From Streblospio benedicti (taxonomy: Eukaryota; Annelida; Polychaeta; Spionida; Spionidae), in NCBI GenBank assembly GCA_019095985.1, contig CM032666.1, positions 45,164,186-45,228,185 of the forward strand: a stretch of DNA of 64,000 nt. Reading direction: 5' to 3'. A program made the translations under genes and the position numbers. This document shows positions 50,691 through 63,393 of this stretch, piece after piece (within the stretch, counting starts at the first letter, position 1; every line of letters starts with the position of its first letter). The notes beneath the pieces were generated by a model that saw only the letters and a program-made list of their open reading frames with translations, searched no databases and was not told where the DNA came from.

Positions 50691-52234
50691 ATCTTAAGGT
50701 ACCATTTACAATTATGCTACAATTGCAAAGAAAATTTACATTTTTCGAATAAAATTGGTTATAGACCATGGTGTTTGAATTACATATAAACAACAAAGCA
50801 CCATTATGTAAAAAAATCATCAAAATGTAGATGTTGTTAGAAGCTCTTGGTCTCTTAATCCTTCATTGTGTGTTTCATTTGAATGGTATTTATCCTTATA
50901 GTGTATTACGGTTTTGATATTGATGTTATTGAAAAACAGTCACTGTTTTACAAATGTGTTTACTTATTTTACCTAATGTTTGAAAATTATTTGAATAGTT
51001 GAAAATATTTACAATTAAAATGAAATTGAATAAATGCCGGATTTCTATATCATAATAGGAAAAACAATCCTGTTGGAAATTTGAAAAATATTTTTTCTAT
51101 CATAGTGTGAAAAAATGTTGGTATTTCTTAATATATTTGTGCACATGCTGTGGAATTCAATGTAGAATGTAAAATTATATGTCCAATCACAATTTTCTGT
51201 AAATGTTTCAATGTACCGGTAATATACCCAGTCAATATATATTTGATTAAAAATAATAGAAATGTATATATATTTACTAATTATTTATTCAACGTTCAAC
51301 ATTTGTTAGAAATAACACAAGTCTTTCTTATTAACTATAAAACATTACCACAGTAAACACACATAATAGTAACTGGATAAATCAGAGATTAAAATCCATG
51401 TGTTATAATTATAAAAATACATAATTATATCCACTTGACATATCACAGAGTCAATGCATTTTAAAATAATGCTGCAAAATGATCAACAACAATAACTTCA
51501 CCATCTTATATAAAATATACAGTTGTCATAAAAAAAATATTCAGTTCCCAAAAATAATCATTATTAAAAAAATCAGATACAATATTCTAATGTGTACACG
51601 TATAGTAATAACTGAGTTTACCTTGAGATTTTATCACAATATAACTATATTACTACTTCATGGAAGGATTTATACCAATGAGGTGACGACTGTCATCACA
51701 TTATGTTGGAAGCAATGGAACCTTTTGTATAGCATGACATATTGAAATTCAATTAAATTAAATTATGTCATACTATTTTGCCAGTCAAATACTAAACTAT
51801 AATTGAGATGATTAGAAATCATGTATCACAGTCATTTTTATGAATGTAGAAATATGGATATTTACAAATGATAAACATTTGATACAGGTAAAGCATATTT
51901 TCAGTCTTTTACCAGTAGAATATTCAGATTTAGATGTTTTGATCACAGTGATATGCAAATTTTGGCAATGTACGGATACACTTGATTCTGAAGCTTTGTA
52001 TGGGAAATAAGAATAATACATACCAGCAATAAAACATTATCAATTATTTGAACATATTCAACTTTATCTGATCACACATGGGAAAATTCATTTTAAAGGC
52101 TATTCAATTTAAAATTGCCAAATGAATGTATCTTTTTAGACAGCTGTTTCTCTGAAAAATAAGTGTTCATCACTAATGAAAACTGTTTTATGACCACATA
52201 TGGATTTTATGCTACACATATTTAAACATCATGA
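50691..52234. other. AT-rich stretch, 3' flank of the calcium channel gene
   Basis: Very AT-rich with no open frame of interest. The part next to 52235 should include the 3' untranslated region of the minus-strand IP3-receptor-like gene. No clear polyadenylation signal was located. Confidence 0.5.
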
Positions 52235-52447
52235 TTAATCACTTTTAGACATGGCATCTACAATTTTATCATCTAGATTCTCTGGTAAATGAAACTCATC
52301 TTGATTTGCAACAGTCACACGTCTTTTCAACAGTGGTCTTTTGCCTTTCGACAAGCTTAATGAACTTGCAGATCTTTGTCTGTGCAATGATTTCATCTTC
52401 CACCGTGATTGCTTTCTGATTTGAGTTTTCATTTGTAACTTTATTTC
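52235..52447 (-). CDS. IP3-receptor-like calcium channel, last coding exon
   Basis: Seventy codons plus TAA after the acceptor TTTGCAG (ending at 52448). It continues in phase 0 from the exon ending at 62929, about 10.5 kb away. The peptide EIKLQMKTQIRKQSRWKMKS continues the coiled-coil heptads of the preceding exon (MAKQIEFLVQKAKEH). A basic, serine-rich tail and an acidic end (ENLDDKIVDAMSKSD) follow. IP3 receptors end in a cytosolic coiled coil and short variable tail, so length and layout agree. The tail itself matches nothing I can name. The intron before it is a transposon nest. Confidence 0.8.
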   Translation of the reverse strand, partial: EIKLQMKTQIRKQSRWKMKSLHRQRSASSLSLSKGKRPLLKRRVTVANQDEFHLPENLDDKIVDAMSKSD

Positions 52448-53090
52448 CTGCAAATAAAGATGAACTGCTCATATTAGCAGCAATATATTTGATGTACCGT
52501 ACATACAATTATATGATTTAACATGACCCTCACGGGGACACATACACATATAGTGATGATTTTATACGTAGATAAACGTTAAGTCCAGTTTTCTGCAAAT
52601 AAATTTGAAATAATTATAAACATGATTTTGTGATGCTTAATAACCACTGTCCATACTTTTTATTTATGACAATTTAGTTGCATTTGCTGCTGACAATATT
52701 GTATAGGATATTACTTTTAACAAAATCTTGTACTTAGTGATAATATTCTACCACTTTGAAAACTTTTTGTGTAAGTCTATTTATGAAAACAATACCATAT
52801 TGCATTCTGGTTAGTCCACATGTCATTCTCTCAGAGTGACCCATTTAAGACTATAGCCTAATTAGAGGTCCGAGGGAGCCCTTCCACCTATAGGCAAAAA
52901 GTGCATCCCCTTGCCCCACTCACAATAGTTTTCATGTTTATGTTTATGAAGGAAAAATGTCACTTCTACGTTCCAATTTATGCTATGTAAAATATTGATA
53001 TAATAAGGCCACTTTAAAAACCAATACCTCCACCCCTCAAAGGTTGTAGCAAATTAATTGCATCTTAAAACATAGTTCACAATGTCAACA
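52448..53090. other. Intron sequence, nothing recognised
   Basis: First part of the 10.5-kb last intron of the IP3-receptor-like gene, seen from its 3' end. No repeat or exon identified. Confidence 0.5.
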
Positions 53091-53099
53091 TGGTTTAAC

Positions 53100-53312
53100 T
53101 TTATATTATCGTATCATTATCAACGTCAGCGCTTCAGTAGCAGCGATGTGCTGTATGCTTCCCGTGGAGTGGAGAAGGATATATGTGTGAAAAGGATGCT
53201 AATGACCTGGAGTGGTTTGCAGTCCTCTGAATACTATGTATATGTTCAACTGATTCTATGGTTGCAAATAAATACTGAATTATTAATTATTATTATTATT
53301 ATTTATTTCAGA
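53100..53312 (+). mobile_element. SINE fragment sharing core with 29.3-kb copy
   Basis: GATGTGCTGTATGCTTCCCG (53142 on), TGTGTGAAAAGGATGCTAATG and TTCAACTGATTCTATGG align with 29478-29590. The tRNA-like head is missing, and the 3' end is an ATT-repeat tail. Confidence 0.65.
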
Positions 53313-53479
53313 CATAAAGTCCATATCACAAGTTCTTAAATATAATTAATAAAACAGATAAAAGAAATAAACATGAGGTTAAACAGTCTCACAGGAACAC
53401 AAAATCATATACCATACCGTAAACACGAAAATTAACTACTTCCATCTCTTTGAAGAAACATACAAATGGAAACTACTGA

Positions 53480-54072
53480 TAACTACCGTATTAAAATATA
53501 TTGTTTAGAACATATATTTGTGACATACTCACACCATGCTGGATACTAAATAGTATTCTATAAATGTCATTGCAAGCCGATATGCATTTTCTCATATCAT
53601 CTCTAATCATATCAAAGCTCTGAACAGTATGTTCTTGAGCAATACGTTCTGAATAAACATTGCTTGATGTCATCTAGTAATCCGAACAGTGTTTGAATCC
53701 TCTGACTAACATGTTGTCTCTGCTATACAGTGCCTAAGAATGTCAGTTGTCATCCTTAGAATTACATGTTAGAAGAGCACCAAGATATTTGTTCCATGAA
53801 CAAATTCAAGAGATTTGCCATCAGATATAACGTAGGTATAAAAAGACTACCTATAGAAGAGGGATTGAAATACATGCATTTAGTCTTAATATCGTTGTAT
53901 ACAATGGAACTATGACTAGCATAGCTATAACATGTATCTAACAGTTTCTGTAAACCTGTAGGCGATGGTGCTATGATACAAGAGTTGTCAGCATACATGA
54001 GATGATTAAAAATGACGCCATTTTTATTACGACCATAATGTGTACTGTTTAACAATATGCTCAGATCACTCA
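53480..54072 (-). mobile_element. LINE reverse transcriptase, 3' segment
   Basis: C-terminal part of ORF2 of a non-LTR retrotransposon on the minus strand: MSDLSILLNSTHYGRNKNG, HLMYADNSCIIAPSPTGLQ (catalytic YADD box changed to YADN), NDIKTKCMYFNP, then ALYSRDNMLVRGFKHCSDY and NDIYRILFSIQHGVSMSQIY. Stops and a shift interrupt the frame after about 53762, so it is inactive. It is the third of three pieces of one LINE split by two later insertions. Confidence 0.8.
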
Positions 54073-54074
54073 TA

Positions 54075-55391
54075 CAGTACTGATATCGTAAGAAGGATAC
54101 AGAATGAAGATTTCGAGAATTACACTATGATTTCTTACGTTTTTTTCCTGTTCTTCTCATTGGTGCGACTATTACGAACGTAAAAAGGTTCTGTAGCTTC
54201 CGCAAATTACGGCTTTCTTAATAACTCACCTGAAGTTACGTTTAGTTTGATCGTTCCCTATATATTATGCATTTTACGGAGGTTCCCATGATAAAAAGAA
54301 TTATATATATTAATACGGAGAGCGCGAGGAGTGGGCGTGTCATGCATGGTTGTTTTTTTTATTCTGAGGCAAATGCGTGCCTTTAGGCCTCTTGGCGCCG
54401 ATTCCACTGTTGTTGGCCCGCCAAAAGCTTATTTTGAACTTCTACAGTATTTTGAAAGGTGCCTATGCCGTTATAAAGTGTGTATATCGTTTCATTTTTG
54501 AGGAGATAGCTTTTAAAATTTGGTGTTTTTGCGAGTGAAATGTGGTGCCGATCTGTGCCATTGTCGGAAGAGCCCTAGGCAATCAACAATACATCATACC
54601 CCCGTCTCGGCAGTAATCGGTTTCATTGTTGCTGTGTGCGATATGGTTTCTCTGTTGCTGCGTGCGTTTCCAATGCTTTAGCCGATTGCATTGTGTATTC
54701 ACATGCCTGAATACAGAAATCATTAATTTGTGTTTTATTTAATATTATCATTGTAAAATAGAGCACTATGTCTACTGCACAGGTGATAAAATGATATGTA
54801 ATCAAATTATCATCATAGGAATATTGGTTTACGATATATAACTTCACCCCAAAGTGCTGTGTGAGTTGTTCTACAAGGTATTTCATGAATATCTTCTATT
54901 ATCATCCACGGGTACATTGTACATCACGGGTCGTGTTGATGACTTTGAGTGCGAATCTAGACAGCATTTTTCACATTTTCATTTCCATTATACACAAAAT
55001 AGTCTCCATAGGAGACGGGCCAGCTAGTATTTCTAAAAGTTCATATTCACCCCAACAGATTTTCATTTCATTGGGTGTCTGTATGGCGTCCGCAGTTCCG
55101 GTTTCACTTTTTGGCGAGAATAAACGAGAACGATCAAACAAATCCAACTATTTATAAGCGAAAGTTAGGCGCCATTGTGCGGAAGTGTAAGAATTTTATT
55201 TCTTCTGATTATTACGTTTTTTCTCTTCATTTTGATAATCGTAAGTATCGTAGTTTCAGTGACTGAGCAGTTCCAAGAAAATCGTAATAACCGTAACTTT
55301 GTTACTAATTGTTACGAATTATTACGTTTTCTTACGCCGATTCCTCTAATTTCGTTTACAATTCTGTATCCTTCTTACGATATCAGTACTG
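54075..55391. mobile_element. Non-autonomous DNA transposon with TA target duplication
   Basis: Perfect 31-bp terminal inverted repeats beginning CAGTACTGATATCGTAAG (54075-54105 and 55361-55391), flanked by TA on both sides (54073-54074 and 55392-55393). CAGT ends and a TA duplication indicate the Tc1/mariner/pogo superfamily. Removing it with one TA restores the LINE frame exactly (..FFNVY joined to MSDLSILLN..), which proves the borders. No transposase is encoded; several ATTACG/TTACG words recur subterminally. Confidence 0.92.
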
Positions 55392-55394
55392 TAT

Positions 55395-55495
55395 ATACAT
55401 TAAAGAATACTGGTGACATAATGCCCCCTTGCCTCACAACATGTCTCACAATAAAAAAATTATGACACGTACTGGATATTCTTATACATATTGTG
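55395..55495 (-). mobile_element. LINE reverse transcriptase, middle segment
   Basis: The minus strand encodes ICIRISSTCHNFFIVRHVVRQGGIMSPVFFNVY, quoted here as parts: IRISSTCHNFF, VRQGGIMSP, FFNVY. VRQGG..SP is the invariant thumb-side motif of non-LTR reverse transcriptases. It lies between the DNA transposon and the LTR element. Confidence 0.8.
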
Positions 55496-55590
55496 ACTTA
55501 TTCTCTGGTTATGACATGATTGATAAAGCCTATAAGTCTAATCAGTCTATAAGTCTATTCATATCCACACGGCTTATCACAATTAAAAGC

Positions 55591-55728
55591 CATTAGCAAG
55601 GTTAGTTTAAAGGAGACGGAATATAGATGTCTGAGAATGAATGTAGCAATCAGTTAATAAATAGAATCAGAACCATATACACTGTGTTTCTACTTCTTTA
55701 TGTGTCTGAGTATAAACCACTCATGACA
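55591..55728 (+). repeat. 5' long terminal repeat
   Basis: Direct repeat with 62121-62258, about 98% identical, ending CTCATGACA. The alignable part is 138 bp; the 5' copy may extend left to a TGTGAC at 55492, which has no counterpart in the 3' copy. No convincing target duplication was found. Confidence 0.85.
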
Positions 55729-58700
55729 TACTGGTAGAGATATCCAGATTGTATATTCCACGACCTTTCACTAAATGCCCCGCCCAAAGAGCTCAGCCCC
55801 TGACAGCTCTACACCCAACACTTCCCCAATAGACAGCAACAACGAAGAAGACACGCTTCTTGCTTCCCCCATTCCTTTTCAAGAAAGCGGCATACAATGT
55901 ACCTCACTTTCGCCAGTCGCCTTTCAACGGCATTTTCCCCTTCTACACCCTCTTACGTCTCGGAAACTTCGTCGTTGGATACTACAGTTTCCATTCACCC
56001 CAAACACTCGGATATGGCAGAACTACAGGATAGTAAAAAGCAAAATGAAACACTCAAAAATGAGGTGAGTGCATTAACTAACAGTATGAAACAAATGATG
56101 CAAACTGTTCAAACATTATCACAACAAATTGCTGATGCTAATTCGTCTATCCGAGCTTTCAATGATCAATACCAAGCTCTAAACTCAGAATTGATAGCAT
56201 CAAAAGCCTCTATTAATGATCTCCAAGCGGAACTGGCCCAACAACTTCACCTCCAACCCCCACATGATGATAATCCTCCATCAGAAGTTGACAAACTATG
56301 CGGCCTTAAGGCCCAGCTTACATCCCATCACCCAACCAAATATCCTGATGCAGTGCAAATACGTCAACGAGGACCTAACATAAATTTACCCCGTTTTGAC
56401 GGTTCATTGTACAGCTCTTTTGAAAAATGGAAACTAGAATTAGAAAATTGTTTCAATTATTTTGGTTGGCAAGACCAAGACCCCCAACGCGCAAGTATAA
56501 TCCCAACTCTCCTAAACGGGTTTGTAAGTGTACAATGCCATACACTAACATCATTGGTTAAAAAGTCTTATGTAGACACAATGAACGCTTTAGAGTCATC
56601 CTTTTCCATGCAGAAAAAAATACTATCAATGCGCAGAAATTACCTAAATCGCAAACAGAAATCAAATGAATCTGTGCATGATTTCAGCGCTATCATTCTT
56701 CAACGTTTCTCTGAATGCATTCCACCCCTGGAAACGCAAGTTGAGATATTTTGCAATAATTTACTACCACAAATTGCAGCAGAAGTTGAGGATGATGAAT
56801 ACACTGATATAAAAACCCTTGTAGCATGTGCTGAACGTGCAGAACACAGACTTCGTCTCCGCCAAGAGGCAGCCGAGGCTGTCAGCGCCATGTCATTCAA
56901 GCCTGAAAGAAGCCAATCGCACGGCAGATATACACCAGAAATAGAAGCCGCTCTCGTAGCGCTAATCCCTATTACACTCGTAATGGCTCACACGGTCGTG
57001 CACTTTCCAAACAAAGATACGGCCAACAAAGATCACAGTCAAGGCCCAACACTGAAAATGACGTTAAGCTAAAATCCTGCAATTACACTGCCAATTACCC
57101 TGATAGTGAACGAATACAAAACCACCCTTCCAAAAAGTATCGTTACCCTGATACTGTAAACAACATAGAAAATGATGAGAAGAAATTTTATGAAGATTTA
57201 AATTAACACAGGCGCCACATGATTCTAACATATCCCCATCAAATTCATCTACCATTTTTCCATTGTCATCAAATGCATCTTCATCATCCAATCACATTAC
57301 ATCGATTCCATCTTTCCAACAATTCAATAGTCAAAACTCTAAATGTGGAATTCTTTGCAGACGCAACCCTACCCGTGTTTTTCAAAGAATCAATTAGACA
57401 TGTTTCAGCACTACTAGACATTGGAGCCACTATTAATTGTTGTGCTGAATCTTTACTAAAAAGCTACACCCTCATTACAAAGCCCTCATCATCCCAACCC
57501 AATGTGAATTCTCAACTGCAGACAGTGAACAACTGTCACCATTAGGCTCAGCAGTATTAACATTTTATATCAAAAACCGCCCCTATTCAGAAAAATTCTA
57601 CATATTCAAGCAACTCAGCCATTCCCTCATATTGGGCAGTGATTTTCTCATATCACATGAAGCCACAATAAATTTCAAAACTTCAAAATTATATTTACAC
57701 AAAGATTTGTGAATTCACGCTATTGACCATCTGACTCTTGAACCCAATACCACTTATATTATAAGTGGCCGTGTGACAGATCGTTACCAACGAACAGATC
57801 TGCCATCAGGGCTTGTAGGCGTGATCACAGATGATGCTTCTGCAAACATTAGTATTACAGATACAGCGGTATCAGTGAATAACAACAATGTACCTGTCAT
57901 GATTACTAACACAACATCCTCGCCAGTTTTCGTTAATGCAGGCCAATATCTGGCATTATTTTCCCCCTTTGAAGAATGTACTGGAAGAATGTACTGAAAG
58001 CATTCAAAATATTTCTACCATCGATCACAACCATAAACCCTTTGATGTATCGTACGCTGATTGTGAACCTCAACAAAAAGTACAACTAAAATCATTGCTC
58101 GAGTCACACACTCAAGCTTTCATGGACAAAAATAGAAATCTAGGTTTTTGTGATATTTTACAGCACAAAATTGTCCTTAAACCAGGAGCTGAATACATGG
58201 ACTGTCAACAATTTCGCTATCCACCCAAAGTACAAGAGCAACTGGACAAACAAATAGACTACTTGTTGCAACAAGGCGTCATCTCCAAAAACAAAGACGT
58301 TTTGTTTAGCTCACCACTTCTTGCAATAAGAAAAAAATTGTAAAAAGTCAAAAAACATTAAGCCAAACCATCAGAGCCTGAGTACCGCCTAGTCCTGGAT
58401 CTGTGCACTCTTAATTTGGCGTATATTTTTTATAAATATGTGATGCCAAATTTTGCTAATTTTGTAGACATTATAGAAGAAAGAAAACCCAAATACTTCT
58501 CCTGCCTTGATCTAGCTAATGGATTTTACCAGCTAGCCTTAGACGAAGAGTCCAAAAAACTTGCAGGATTCCACTGGAAAGGTATGACATACAATTTCAA
58601 TCGCGCTCCTCAAGGAATGCACAGGAGTCCATCTTCATTTTCAAAAGCTCTATCCATCATTCTAGACAAGAACCTAAACACATCAGTACTGGTCTATATT

Positions 58701-61700
58701 GATGACGTGCTCATCATGAGTCCCTCATTTGAACAACATCTGATTGATATAGACAACGTGCTCACTGTGCTCAGCGAGGCAAACCTGAAAATCAGGCAAC
58801 AGAAATGCAAATTTGCAGTACGCGAAATCACATACCTAGGTCATAAAATCTCATCAGAGGGGATCACTCCTTCATCTGACCATGTAGAAGCAATAAAAAT
58901 GCTTCCTGTACCATCCAACAAAAAATCATTAAAATCTTATCTTGGTTTAATCAAATATTTTGGCCAATTTTTACCAAATAAAGCTAAACTAATCCATCGC
59001 CTGCAAAAACTAACTTTGCCAAAAACAGAATATAATTGGACATCAGAATGTACTGCTGCTTTTAATCATATTAAACAACTCATGACAACTCAACTGTTTT
59101 TGCATTTTCCAGACTTTTCAAAAAAAAATCTTCATCATGACAGATAGGTCGGATCATAGTATTGGAGCTTGTATAATGAACAAAGGTGACAACGGTCAAC
59201 TCAGACCGGTCTCCTTCACAGGACGAGGTCTAACAGAACAAGTACTCAAACTCTGCATTTTTCAAAAAGAATTGTTAGCAATTGTCCATGCACTGGAAAA
59301 GTTCAGCCATTTCATAATGGACAAACCATTTATGATATATTGTGACAACCATTCCCTTTGTAACTTGCTTTCCAATAGCAGAATACAATGCTGGCTGCTA
59401 TTTCTTACATCCTATGAATTTGAAATTTTTCATATCAGCACTACTGCCAACTTTGTGGCTAACACATTGAGTCGCAGATACTATAACGCCCCATCGGCTC
59501 AAGATGTGCATTATTTCAATTATGAAAAATTTCACCTATGTGTATTGTGTTAATCTAAAAGAAGACCCCCAGATATTTCAAGAAACTTTGCCAATCAAAC
59601 ATAATGATGCAAACATAACGTCACAGAAAATTCAACCATGTCAGTCACATGTTTCCCACAATAAAATTGACCCTCCAAATTCAATTGATGCCAGTGAACA
59701 TGAAGCTAACAATACCACATGTAATCTACTTGATTCATGTACACAAACCCCTGATGATCAAACATTCAATGCACCTGCCCAAAACTTTACCTCTTCAACA
59801 CCCAGCAATAAAGATAATTATGACAAGCACTGCAGTAAACTTTGTTGGACCCATTTTTTTAATTCGCATGACATCACTCAAATACATGAAGCACTGATTG
59901 CACCTGTATCAGAATTATCAGAATGCTGTAAAAGTGACAAACAGTCTTCTGATAGTGACACAAACAAGATCAATGTGGTGACACGATCGATGACGAAATG
60001 ATATAATAAATCTATTGCATCAGATTTTATACTACCAGATGCACCTGTCCCTAAGACTACACAAGCCCCACATAATGTCGAAACTGATCAAACATTTTTG
60101 CAACCAAACCAAACAAACGTGAAATTGGACAAACCATTCCAGCACTCAAACTATATTGACACTTTTACAATTACACAAAATCTGAATCATGTGTCCATCT
60201 CACTTAAAGATATTGACCTACGCCAATTGGCACTTTAACAGCGAAAACACAAACCATTTGCTAATTTAATTCATCATATTTAATCAGGCAAATTACCACC
60301 AACAAAAAAAAAGACTAAATTATTGTCTAGCTCGAGAAAATTCACATGACATCTTTGGTGAGCACGATCTATTAGTGACATATACTGACATATCAAATTC
60401 AAACAAAAATCCACTTATGCTTGTACCTCCATGACAAACAAGATAACTGATATCATAGTTTCATGACAAATTATACGCTCATGCAGGAATATTCAAGACA
60501 GTTGGAAAACTCAGAGAAATGTTTGCATGGCGTGGCATAAATGCGGACTTAACCAGATACATAGCCAACTGTAAAATTTGTCTAACTTCAAAATTGTCCC
60601 ATAGCCCAGAAACATTTTGCCGCCTAAGAAACCATTTCAAACAATTATTATCGACCATTTAGGTCCACTCACAACAGCCCCTTGTAAATCACGGTATGTT
60701 TTGATCACAGTCGATCTGTCAGGGTTTGTTGCAGCTTTGCCAATGCGTTCAGCAGGCGCAGTAGAAACAATAAAAAACGTTATATGATCATGTTTTCACA
60801 ACTTTTGGTTTCCCCTCCTGCTGCATTTCTGATAATGGATCCACATTTATTAGCCAAGTGTACAAACAAATTGTAGAAAAATTCAACATAAAATTGACCT
60901 TCGCTAGTGCTTATTACCCACGTTTGTCTTCAAAAGCAGAACGTGCTCATCAAAGTCTATTGAATGTCTTACGTTGTCTCACCCAAAAACACCCTGATGA
61001 ATGGGTACATTATCTTAGCACTGCTTGCAATGTAATAAACAACACAAAAAATGCTCTCCATTGGGTTAGTCCCAGCGAAGCTGTACTAGGAAGAGACACA
61101 TCTGCTTTAATTTCTATCGACCTGAATGATGACGACAGACCACTGTCTGACTTTATTGAACAAATGAAAAAGTCCAATTTTGGGCCATACAAAAGCACAG
61201 GAAAACAAGCTCGAATATGACCTTCAAATCCAAACAGAATTAAACAATAACAAGTCACCCTCTAACCTCCCCTAAGGAGCCACGTTTTTTTGGAAAAAGC
61301 CAGCCGTACATGTGAACAAGAGACTACAGTCAAACATCAAACAATACATTGCATTTGATATTCGACATGATTCAGCAAAACTTCGAAACCCAATTACAAA
61401 TGAAATCTATAAAAACCGCGTCACCCATAGCCAATCAATTTACCCACGTCACCATGCAAATAATGTAAAATTCCTCAAAACCAACAATCAGTAGACAAAT
61501 ATTATACATTTAAGGTACTGTACTGGCCACACCCTTGCAATCATCATGTGATACAGGTTCGCCCCAATAGCCTGACCATTTAACTGCAATAATATTCGTT
61601 CATTTTAAAAATTTTATGTTTAGGTTTTAAAAATGACTTCTCTTAGGCGCAGCAGCCATTATGCCCCGAGCAAAAAGTTTCATTATAAACCTAAAAGCCA

Positions 61701-62120
61701 CCAGTACACGAAGAAGAACTTCTCACTGCGCTAAATCATCTATCATAATGCATTTTAGCTCTAGTAACAATCCTTATACTTGCAATCCTGATAAAACCAA
61801 TTATGATCGTCAAAGCATAAATCAAATTCATTACCCCCAAAAAGTGTGGGTCAACAAGCAGACCTATACCTTAAATTGTTCAATCCCAGATATGCAAACT
61901 CCAATGTATCGTTCGATGAGATATGGCCACAGATTAACTTAACATGGAGTGATAGCTTAGTATTCTCATTCAACAATAAACAAAATACAGTGGAACTACC
62001 GAATGTGATCCAAACGAACTTACGGACTACATTGAACGTTCATGCAATCAAGAATTCTCACAATCTCAAATTCTACACATTATTATTCATGCCTCATTAA
62101 GAAAATAAATTCTACCACTT

Positions 62121-62258
62121 CATTAGCAAGGTTAGTCTAAAGGAGATGGAATATAGATGTGTGAGAATGAATGTAGCAATCAGTTAATAAATAGAATCAG
62201 AACCATATACACTGTGTTTCTACTTCTTTATGTGTCTGAGTATAAACCACTCATGACA
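62121..62258 (+). repeat. 3' long terminal repeat
   Basis: Matches 55591-55728 with about three differences. LINE sequence resumes directly after it at 62259. Confidence 0.85.
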
Positions 62259-62645
62259 GTTAGTGTACCAAAACATTAAAATTCTAACAAATAGAGGATC
62301 AATGTTTCTATCTATAAGCTTGGTAAACAATGTCCAGTGACAAATGCGATCAAACGCTTTACTTGCATCTAAAAACAACTTTATATTGGACTACGGACAT
62401 AAAATTCAATCACTTGTTTACGAGTAAAAATAAACATTTCAGTACTATGGTTGAGTTTAAAACCAAATCGACTACAAGGAGTATCAAGTTGAGATGACAG
62501 GTGGCTAAATAAAACTAGTTCCATTACTTTGGAGGGAACACTAGTTAATGCGATTGGCCGATAGTTGTTCTTGTCTGTTACCACTCCCTTCTTATCTTTG
62601 AGAGTTAATTAATTTATGAGGTTGAGCCTGTTCTTTTCATAGAAT
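62259..62645 (-). mobile_element. LINE reverse transcriptase, 5' segment
   Basis: On the minus strand: KNNYRPIALTSVPSKVMELV, LSSQLDTPCSRFGFKLNHST, then FLDASKAFDRICHWTLFTKL and FVRILMFWYTN. These are the fingers and palm motifs of a CR1/Jockey-like non-LTR reverse transcriptase, interrupted at 62259 by the LTR element. Upstream of about 62645 the LINE is not recognisable, so the copy is 5'-truncated. One frame change separates the two halves of this piece. Confidence 0.8.
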
Positions 62646-62928
62646 CAACAATGATTTTATCATGCCTGATAATATATGTCGTTGCTCTCCTTGGAGAGCA
62701 GACCTAACATCATAGTTTAACTGCCCATACCGGTATTACAGTAAAAGCATTTAAGACACTTGATATAAGTATTACTGATTTTTTTTCATGGCTTAGTGGA
62801 AAAAATCCGAGACTCATGGCCATAAAACTGTTAGTTTGAGCCTGGGCTCAGGAAAAGTTTAATTTAATGCTTACAAAATAATCTAATATGTTACATACTT
62901 ATCCCAATACATCCAAAAATACACTTAC
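62646..62928. other. Intron sequence next to donor
   Basis: Start of the last intron of the IP3-receptor-like gene on the minus strand (donor GTAAGTG at 62928-62922). Nothing else recognised. Confidence 0.5.
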
Positions 62929-63393
62929 ATGTTCTTTCGCTTTTTGTACCAAAAATTCAATCTGTTTAGCCATTTCAGTGATAGCAGTATCTTCTGTGTC
63001 TTTTTCAGGTTCCATCAGAGAAAAGGCTCGATTAAATGGAAAGAAGTCATGGTTCTTTTTCTTGATCTACGAATAGAGCGTTTGCAACTTAAACATAATC
63101 AAAAGTTACTTTTATTAAATAAAACAATTATCGAAATACATGAAGTTCTAATGGTTCTTACAGTTTAAATAGGTTACGAAAATAAAAATACATACCAAGT
63201 CACTAACATACACATCTAAAGACGTGTAATTATTGGGGTTAGTCGAGGATAAGTATATGAAGTAATAGACATATGCCCACATGTTATGCTCTTCCTTAAC
63301 GTGGCGAAAAAAGCCCCCAGGATGATGTTCAAACTTATAAGATGGTATGCCACAAATAAAGCACAGTTCTTGCATATCTTTTTCTGCTATCCA
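62929..63393 (-). CDS. IP3-receptor-like calcium channel, two C-terminal exons
   Basis: Two exons, 63393-63196 (66 codons) and 63066-62929 (46 codons), separated by a 129-bp intron and both in phase 0. The first carries the linker and zinc-binding fold shared by IP3 and ryanodine receptors just after the pore helix: CFICG (C11, C14), PGGFFRHVKEEHNMWAY (H31, H36), then a YVYYFIYL strand and YVSDL. The second starts IKKKNHDFFPFNRAFSLM, corresponding to IKERNLDWFPRMRAMSL of vertebrate IP3 receptors, and ends in a coiled coil. HVKEEHNMW is IP3-receptor-like, while CFICGI and P.GF recall ryanodine receptors. The low identity elsewhere suggests a divergent paralogue rather than the canonical IP3R. 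The channel releases calcium from the endoplasmic reticulum. Upstream exons lie beyond the window. Confidence 0.9.

Larger units (their letters stand above)
55591..62258 (+). mobile_element. Ty3/Gypsy LTR retrotransposon, broken
   Basis: A 6.7-kb element bounded by short direct repeats. Parts in order: gag-like region with a coiled-coil start (about 55.8-57.1 kb), aspartic protease (about 57.2-57.7 kb), reverse transcriptase with the YIDD box and RNase H (about 57.9-59.6 kb), integrase (about 60.4-61.3 kb, with a recognisable core such as SDNGS), and a 0.8-kb region of unknown content before the 3' repeat. A TGG at 55732 just inside the 5' repeat suits a tRNA primer site. The element is a fossil with roughly eight or more breaks in pol. 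Its end repeats differ at about 3 of 138 positions, so insertion was fairly recent. It sits inside the LINE and hence inside the last intron of the calcium channel gene. Confidence 0.9.
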
